Shown here piece by piece: positions 57,867-64,000 of a stretch of DNA of 64,000 nt; the stretch's first letter is position 1; each line of letters starts with the position of its first letter. This DNA comes from Oreohelix idahoensis. Taxonomy: Eukaryota > Mollusca > Gastropoda > Stylommatophora > Oreohelicidae. The notes below the pieces were generated by a model that was not told where the DNA came from, made no database searches, and saw only the letters and a list, made by a program, of their open reading frames with translations. Location: positions 62,001-126,000 of the forward strand of contig JAMPIV010014125.1 in the NCBI GenBank assembly GCA_024509875.1. The letters are read 5' to 3'. The translations under genes were made by a program, and so were the position numbers.

Positions 57867-58400
57867 ATGACTGCTCCCACCAACTGGGTCTACATCAAGA
57901 GAAGTGATGAAATGCTTAAACCTTTGGCTAGTGGTCTGAAGGCTGCGTCTGTAAGTGTTTACCGAGGCCAACCTTTACTGCACGTGCGAAGATATTTTGG
58001 TGAATCCTACCTCAAATTTCCTACCAAACACGGCATTACGTTAACTCGACCCGAGTTTGACCATTTATTGACATTACAGAACGAAATACTCGCCGAATTT
58101 GACCGATTACAGCCACCAAGCACGGATACCTATCCTACTACTGGCACCACATTTGACCAGTACATCAACTCCAGCTGTTACCAACCAACAGAACCGAGTT
58201 TGTTTCCTACCACAGACCTGACCGATGTCCTACCCCCGAAGAAACCTACCACCTTCACTAACCTGTTTGACGAATACATGAAGTCTAGCTGTCCAGTATC
58301 CCCAGACCCGAGTTGGTTTCCTACCACAGACCTGGCCGATGTCCCTAATCTACCACAGAAGAAGAAGAAACCTACCAAGCGATTGAGAGTTGCCCTTTAG
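57867..58400 (+). CDS. PC4-like-domain protein with duplicated tail
   Basis: 177 codons from the ATG at 57,867. Residues about 26-75 (VSVYRGQPLLHVRRYFGE, then KFPTKHGITLTRPEFDHLL) fit the PC4/Sub1 pattern: beta strand, turn, 'vrryf', a K-GI-L segment and a final helix. PC4 proteins bind single-stranded DNA and act in transcription, replication or repair. The tail holds two copies of a ~33-residue unit (FDQYINSSCYQPTEPSLFPT and FDEYMKSSCPVSPDPSWFPT) and ends in a basic stretch (KKKKPTKRLRV). Promoter-like and poly-A-like signals flank it. The domain call is by eye; a role in protecting or activating element DNA is inference. Confidence 0.7.
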   Translation: MTAPTNWVYIKRSDEMLKPLASGLKAASVSVYRGQPLLHVRRYFGESYLKFPTKHGITLTRPEFDHLLTLQNEILAEFDRLQPPSTDTYPTTGTTFDQYINSSCYQPTEPSLFPTTDLTDVLPPKKPTTFTNLFDEYMKSSCPVSPDPSWFPTTDLADVPNLPQKKKKPTKRLRVAL

Positions 58401-58408
58401 TATTTGAC

Positions 58409-59191
58409 AAAATAAAAACTATATTAACTAAAACGCTTTTTTGTTACCTATATCGTCCGTTGTATATCGTCTAACTGTTTGTATAACTGTTTGTATAACT
58501 GTTGTATAACTGTTCGTCTAACTGTTGTAAAATAACTGTTGTAAAATATATATGTCTAAATATAACGTATACATATCGTCTTCTTGTTATGTAAATATAT
58601 ATCGTCTAGCTATCGTCTTCCTATTGTCTAAATATATATGTATATATCGTCTAACTATTATCCTCTTCTTGTTTGTCTAACACAGCCACTACCTAAGTTG
58701 GCTATACTAATAACAACAATAATAATATATTACTATATAAAAAAAAACCACCCTCTTACAACATTTTCCTTATATAAAAAAACTCTAAATATACCCCTCT
58801 TCTTGTTATCTCAAGTCCGCCATCTTGCCACATTTTCCTTATATAAAAAAAAATATACCCCTCTTCTTGTTATCTCAAGTCCGCCATCTTGCCACATTTT
58901 CCTTATATAAAAAGTCATCCAATACAACAACCTACTTATCTCCCCCTTGTTATCTCAAGTCCGCCAACTTCCCCCTCCTCTTCTTGTTATCTCAAAGTCT
59001 AAAAATAACCTCCCCCTTGTTATCTCAAGTCCGCCATCTTGCCCCTCCTCTTCTTGTTATATAAAAATACCTCTAAAAATAACCTCCCCTTTTTATCTCA
59101 AGACACCTACCACCATCTTGCCCCTGCAGCGCTCCAGCAGAATTTTTGCTATATAAAAGTCATGCTCCTGCAGGCGCTCCTGCAGGAATAT
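58409..59191 (-). repeat. right terminal inverted repeat of the Polinton
   Basis: Inverted match to 43,661-44,202, but about 240 bases longer because the internal ~70-bp 'cttgttatctcaagtccgcc' units are more numerous and irregular. A run of 'taactgtttgtata' units lies at 58,470-58,530. The outer end is 'gcgctcctgcaggaatat'. Confidence 0.9.
58411..58416 (+). terminator. poly(A) signal AATAAA
   Basis: AATAAA 11 bases after the stop of the last rightward gene, at the inner edge of the right TIR. It could end transcripts of the whole rightward block. Confidence 0.55.
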
Positions 59192-60063
59192 ACCGACTCA
59201 TCATCATCATCTATACTTTCTTGTTTGCTTCCCATAGATTATAGAACTGCCGCTGCAGCTGTCGCCCTTTCAGGAAGCTTGCGCAAAAGCATTAATGTGC
59301 TCTTGACTTTGTGGTTTCTGTAACAATTTGTGTTACTAGATGACGTAACCAGACTCCTCTTAATTGGCTTCTTACGAATATACCTCAGGGAAAAGTTGTC
59401 CTTTAATTTCTTTCACTCTACAGAGATCCCCAACGAAATGCATGAGGCACTAGCCAGAGATAAATATACACACCAAACACACAAATTAGACAGTAGTCTC
59501 ATCCAGACATAACTGTCTATGTCCATGATGCGTCTTTGAGGTGATAACCCTGATTTTTTTTTCGCAGGTGTTCATTTCGACGTGTTTGTGGTATGAGCGC
59601 CTTTTCGTTCAGTCTGAGACAGTGCCGTAGGTAGCATCTCCATTTGTACTATCGTCTTTGTCCAGTGCCTTGGTGTCTCTCTTACACACATCTTTGAACC
59701 TGAGCTGCGGTCGCCCGGATTGGTCATTTGCCGTCTGTCAGTTGTCTGTAGAAAATATTTTTGGGGATGCGATCATCTTCCATGTGGTGATATATGCTTT
59801 AAAGGCCAGCGCTTGACAGCACCTCGACATTTTTCACTTTGTTTATCATGATTGTAATTTTTTGATCAGAATCGACGCTCTTACACTTCGGGCAAACTCA
59901 TAGATACTCATTCTACCTCAGGAAAGGTCGAATGGTATGAATGCTATTTGTTCCTGTCGCGCGCTGGACGCCGGATGCATCCTTTCATACGTCGTTCTCT
60001 GCTGAACGGATGTAGCATTTGCCCCACGCTCTGTCAGGAGCCAACAAGAACGTGAAAATGATT
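59192..60063. other. flank with LINE remnant
   Basis: Flank of the Polinton. 59,620-59,900 holds a LINE end on the minus strand (next entry). The rest has no recognised feature. Confidence 0.55.
59620..59900 (-). mobile_element. LINE 3'-end fragment, minus strand
   Basis: Reversed, 'cgaccgcagctcaggttcaa' and 'agatgtgtgtaagagagaca' follow the fragment at 33,690-33,735 almost base for base. It encodes the RPQLRFKDVCKRD tail of a LINE RT. Related family, old copy. Confidence 0.65.
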
Positions 60064-60306
60064 TAGTACAGTTTTATTCCGATTGGCAGAGTGGTTAGAG
60101 CACTAGTCTCTCGCGGCAAAGGTGAATCACGGTACCGACACGTTCCAGTCTACCCAGCTGTAGATGGGTACCTGACACTGCTCTTAAAAGTTGGAGAAGG
60201 AAAAGGCAGCGAAGAAGGGAACTGGTCATCCTCACCTCTCGACGATAGACGTAGTATGGTGAAGTCTCTAACACTTCACCCCTACGGCAGTATCTGCTAA
60301 TGGGAC
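60064..60306 (+). repeat. tRNA-derived SINE, best copy of its family
   Basis: Head with an A-box-like TGGCAGAGTGGTTAGAGC; middle 'agtctacccagctgtagatg' and 'ggtacctgac'; end block 'gtgaagtctctaacacttca' and 'cggcagtatctgctaatggg'. The end block is shared with 14,656-14,985, 26,740-26,835 and 40,190-40,375. The B-box region is degenerate. Confidence 0.68.
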
Positions 60307-63300
60307 AACCTACAGTTGTCGTTTACCTTTATGCTCCCTTGGAGAATGGAGCCCCCACTACATCTGGTGTCCTATATAGCGAGAAAACATGTACGGGTTC
60401 TTTTAGCAGTAGTATACGTATCAGTCTATTTTCGCTTGTATTGTTAACATACCTCACGGTGAGAGGCAGTCACTTCCTCTTTTTGAGGATGGCCTGGATC
60501 CTATTTGGTTCCCCCACTCCAGTTCAGCTCACGTATGGCTCCTCGAGTCTGCTTGTGTACGGCAGCGCCACCCCCCGGGCAACGGCTTTGACTGGCCGGC
60601 AGAACTACGTGAGTAAATTGAAAAAGGGAGGTCCCCCTTAAACAGTACACACAACTGCTGGCCGAACGGGCGGATGATAAATAATATTTTGACAACGGCT
60701 TCTAGGGCAGGAGTTGGAAAGGCCTGGTATCGGGCTGAGGGTGCACCATGGACTGTAATGGTAAGCGGCCAGAACCATCCAGAAAGCAATGGCAAACTAC
60801 TGGATGTACAATGCCAAGAAATCCATAATGGCTAATCTGAATACTACGCAAAGATCTGGTGGTGAGGCCCCCAGGCCAGGCAGATCATATTTAACTGGGG
60901 AAGAGATCGTTGGCAGCGTCAGTACAGGTAATCGTGATGACGGCCAAAAGCCTGACTGTGTTACCACGGAAAACAATGTCATCGGTCTTAGAAAAATAAT
61001 CAAAATAGGAACATGGAACGTCAGAAGCTTATACCAAGGAAAACAGTACATAGTGAAGAACGAGATGGAAAGACTAAACATCGATATCCTGGGCATCTCA
61101 GAGCACAGATGGTCGGGCCAGGGACACTTTTCGATTCCATCAGGAGGAACATTCATATACTCAGGCAAAGAGAGAGGAGGTCAGAGCGGCGTCGGCTTCT
61201 ACCTGTCTAAAAGGACAGCTGCCTCCCTATTAGGATATAATCCCATAAATGACCGCATTGTCACAATCAGACTGAAAGGAAAAAGAAAGAACGTCACAAT
61301 TATACAAACATATGAGCCAACAGCAGCTGCTGAAGAACAGGAAATTGAAGATTTTTACAATGAACTGCAATACGCATTAGAGAAAGCAAATAAGCAAGAT
61401 ATTAGGATAATAATGGGAGATTTTAATGCCAAAGTTGGAAACGAAAGATTAGAACATGAAAAAAGAGTGAAAGGAAGTTATGGATTGGGTCAGAGAAATG
61501 AGAGAGGAGAACGCTTTACAACATTCTGCCTAGAAAACAACCTAGTCATCACAAATACTCTTTTTATGCAACACCCTAGAAGACTATATACATGGAAGTC
61601 ATCATCATCATGTGACGTATTCTTTCCAGAACGTTGTCTCCATTACAGCTGCTCTGAACGCATCACGATTCTGGGCAAGTCGACCTGCATCAGCCAAAGA
61701 CAAGTTCAGACTCTCTGTGATGTCCTGGGTCCACCGTCGTCTAGGTCGACCCCTTCCCCTTTTTCCAGGGACGTCACCGGACGGAAAAAGCAAGAACCAA
61801 ATAGATTACATCTTAATACAACAAAGGTGGCGATCTTGTATCTCATCCATCAAGACGCTCCCAGGAGCAAACTGTGACTCCGACCATGAACTTCTTGCTG
61901 CAAACTTCAAGATCAAATTGAAAAAAAGTCGTTACAAGCGACAAAGTAATACGTTATGACACAAGCGCCATACCAGAAGAGTACAGTGTCGATATTCAGA
62001 ACAAATTTGACATTCTTATGGCAGTACAGGAGGAAATGACACCAGATGAACTTGCCAATAACATCAGAGATGTTTATATTACAAATGCACAGAGGTTAAT
62101 TCCTAAAAGAAGTATAAAGAGACGAGAATACATCTCAGACGAAAAACTGAAGTTGGTGGTAGAGAGAAGAAAAATGAAGTCCAAAAAAGATACAGAGAAT
62201 CAGGAGTTGTACAAGGAATACACAAAGCAGATTAAAAAACGAGTTAGACAAGACAAACAACAATACATAAACGACACCTGCAGGAAAATAGAGGATATGC
62301 GCGAACAGGGATTGAGTAAGAATATGTTTTCTGAAGTAAGAACATTGAAGAACAGCAACTTTAAATCATCACCTCGAGCAATAAACGACAAGAAAGGCGA
62401 CACTCTAACAGAACGTAAAGATATTCTGAACAGATGGAAGGAGTACTGTCAAGAAATGTATACGGAAATAAACAAAGCGGCAGATAACAACGTCATGAAT
62501 GAAGCGGAACGTGAACCAGAACCTACCATAGAGGAAGTCCGGAACGCAATCAAACACTTAAAAAGTGGAAAATCTCCTGGTTGTGATGAAATAACAGCTG
62601 AAATGATACAGGCAGGAGGAGAAGGCAGCGCTCGTATATACCATGCATTATGCTGCAAGATCTGGCAAAGCGGAATTTGGCCCAAGGAATGGAAAAGATC
62701 AATTTACATACCCTTGCCAAAAAAGGGCAACCTGAAACTGCACAAACTACAGAACTATAGCTCTTATAAGCCATGCCAGCAAAATACTATTACAAATCAT
62801 AATGAAAAGGATGCAACAAAAGCTAGAAACAGAAATAAACGAAGTACAGGCGGGTTTTCGACCAGGTAGAGGCACTAGAGATCATATATTCAACATGAGG
62901 ATCATCATAGAAAAGTGTAGAGAATTCAACGTTGACCTACATACTTGTTTCATTGATTACACCAAAGCTTTCGATTGTGTACAACATCAGCAGTTATGGG
63001 CTATTATGAAAAATATGGGATTTCCAAACCACCTTATACAACTCATCGCACTGCTGTACCAAGAACAACAGGCAGCCGTAAGAGTAGAGGGGGAAACATC
63101 AGAATGGTTTGAAGTACAGAAAGGAGTAAGACAAGGCTGTACCCTTTCCCCTTACCTGTTTAACATTTATGCCGAGAATATCATGAGAAACGTAAGAGAT
63201 GACCAAGAACACACAGAGTTTGACTCATTTAACATCGGCGGGTACCAGATCCCGGAAATCAGATATGCTGACGACACAGTCCTCCTATCGACCAACCCAG

Positions 63301-63690
63301 AAGGACTTGAATAATTAATTATGTCCACCAAAAAACACAGCGAGGCCCAGAATCTATACCTAAACACCAAGAAGACCAAAGTATTGACAACAGACAAAGT
63401 AAAGACCAAACCAGAAATTGAAATTGATAACGAAGAACTGGAAAGTGTTAATGAATTCGAATACTTAGGATCAATCATCAACAGCTCTGGCGACTGTGCA
63501 GTAGAAATTAAAAGAAGACTTGCAATTGCTTCACATAAACTAATACAGATGAAAAATCTATGGCAAGGCACAAGCAAAGAAACAAAGTTACAACTGATCA
63601 GAGCATGTATATTCCCAGTAGCAACATAGGGCTGCGAGACTTGGACACTCAATAAAACAGTTGCAAAAAAGATTACGCAGACATAGCAAG
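60307..63690 (+). mobile_element. RTE-like LINE (APE-RT), third family, frameshifted and 3'-truncated
   Basis: An untranslated-looking lead-in runs to the ATG at 60,789. The endonuclease domain follows: IGTWNVRSLY, ILGISEHRW, IIMGDFNAKVG, then, after a nested insertion, NQIDYILI and SDHELL. The RT runs 62,018-63,650: KSGKSPGCDEITAEM, PLPKKGNLK, FIDYTKAFDCV, GVRQGCTLSPYLFNIY, the catalytic RYADDTVLL and EYLGSIIN. Frame changes lie near 61,960, 62,780 and 63,312. An in-frame stop falls in 'PVAT*GCETWTL' at 63,627-63,629. The reading fades after about 63,690, so the 3' end is lost. It is the most complete LINE here, but inactive. Confidence 0.88.
61603..61775 (-). mobile_element. nested antisense LINE 3' end inside the endonuclease of the RTE-like LINE
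   Basis: The stretch interrupts the endonuclease between YTWKS and PDGKSKNQ. On the minus strand it encodes a LINE C-terminal tail (PGKRGRGRPRRRWTQDI) and ends in a GATGATGATG tail (read on plus as CATCATCATCAT). A short 'gtca' at both junctions may be the target duplication. It is about 170 bases long, an extreme 5' truncation. Confidence 0.8.
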
Positions 63691-63753
63691 GTCGCCCTCA
63701 AGAAATTGCTGGGTCAGATTTGGAACATTCTAGTGGGGCTCCATGTACTTCGG

Positions 63754-64000
63754 GTCGGAGTGGCTAAGAGGTATGGCGTCCGCCTCGAGTTCTAGAGGTA
63801 CCGGGTTCGATTCCCAGTTGAGGGAATATAATTTATGGTCATTTTTTTTTCAGAACCAGTGGTCCTAGTGATGTCGTACTCCCCCCCCCCTTTCCTCCCC
63901 CCTCCCCCCTTCCCCCCGGATCTACTGGGTAGTGACATCGGATGCCTGGCCTTCTCAGATAAGGGCGAAAAAATAGGAGGTCTCGTGTGCAAGTTGCGCA
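63754..64000 (+). repeat. tRNA-derived SINE with well kept head, cut by the window edge
   Basis: A-box GTCGGAGTGGCTAAGAGG and B-box GGTTCGATTCC, spaced as in tRNA-type RNA polymerase III promoters, are followed by 'gggaatataatttatggtca', a T-run and a poly-C stretch. The ends of the tRNA-like part do not pair, so it is a SINE head, not a tRNA gene. An older copy lies at 1000-1110. Confidence 0.75.

Noticed and set aside
63754..63830. Functional tRNA gene
   Set aside because: A and B boxes are present but the ends do not form an acceptor stem, and a similar block at 1000-1110 shows it is dispersed as a SINE.

Overview
This looks like nuclear DNA of an invertebrate animal; a mollusc-like genome is my guess, but nothing in the window settles the taxon. 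I recognise no host gene. The window is a pile-up of selfish elements: a terminal-repeat DNA element of the Polinton/Maverick (adintovirus-like) class, a Ty3/gypsy-type LTR retrotransposon, several APE-RT (RTE-like) LINEs, tRNA-derived SINEs, a mariner deletion derivative, a Helitron remnant and a large satellite.

Layout. 1-3 kb: AT-rich DNA with an old SINE and a reversed, diverged piece of the LTR family found next door. 3.0-13.0 kb: an LTR retrotransposon with 2.3-kb LTRs (TG...CA ends) and a decayed gag-protease-integrase-RT-RNaseH body. The integrase lies upstream of a gypsy-type RT, the order described for Gmr1-like elements. 15.1-20.1 kb: a diverged copy of the same LTR, split by other sequence and by a LINE. 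20.9-25.3 kb: a 57-bp satellite of about 74 units, with a 342-bp higher-order period and a 53-bp derivative. 25.3-43.6 kb: mostly unassigned AT-rich DNA holding two copies of one RTE-like LINE (31.0 and 34.7 kb; a third piece sits in the 5' LTR at 4.4 kb), a mariner fragment, SINE pieces and a Helitron 3' end.

43.66-59.19 kb is the centrepiece, a 15.5-kb Polinton-type element bounded by imperfect terminal inverted repeats. Leftward genes: protein-primed family B DNA polymerase and a four-finger C2H2 protein. Rightward genes: packaging ATPase, two small proteins, chromodomain integrase, small membrane protein, penton-like minor capsid, pVI/pX-like protein, double-jelly-roll major capsid, adenain-like protease, and a last gene with a PC4-like domain. 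The two blocks diverge from a 2.6-kb AT- and GA-rich non-coding centre. The set is what a virion-forming, self-replicating, self-integrating element needs: polymerase for copying from the termini, integrase for insertion, ATPase for packaging, capsid proteins plus protease for assembly and maturation. The polymerase, zinc-finger, minor capsid, pVI-like and major capsid genes carry frame breaks, several beside homopolymers; the ATPase, integrase, protease and small genes are open.

59.2-64 kb: LINE remnants, a SINE, an RTE-like LINE of about 3 kb with a small antisense LINE end nested in its endonuclease, and a SINE with a clear tRNA-like head at the right edge.
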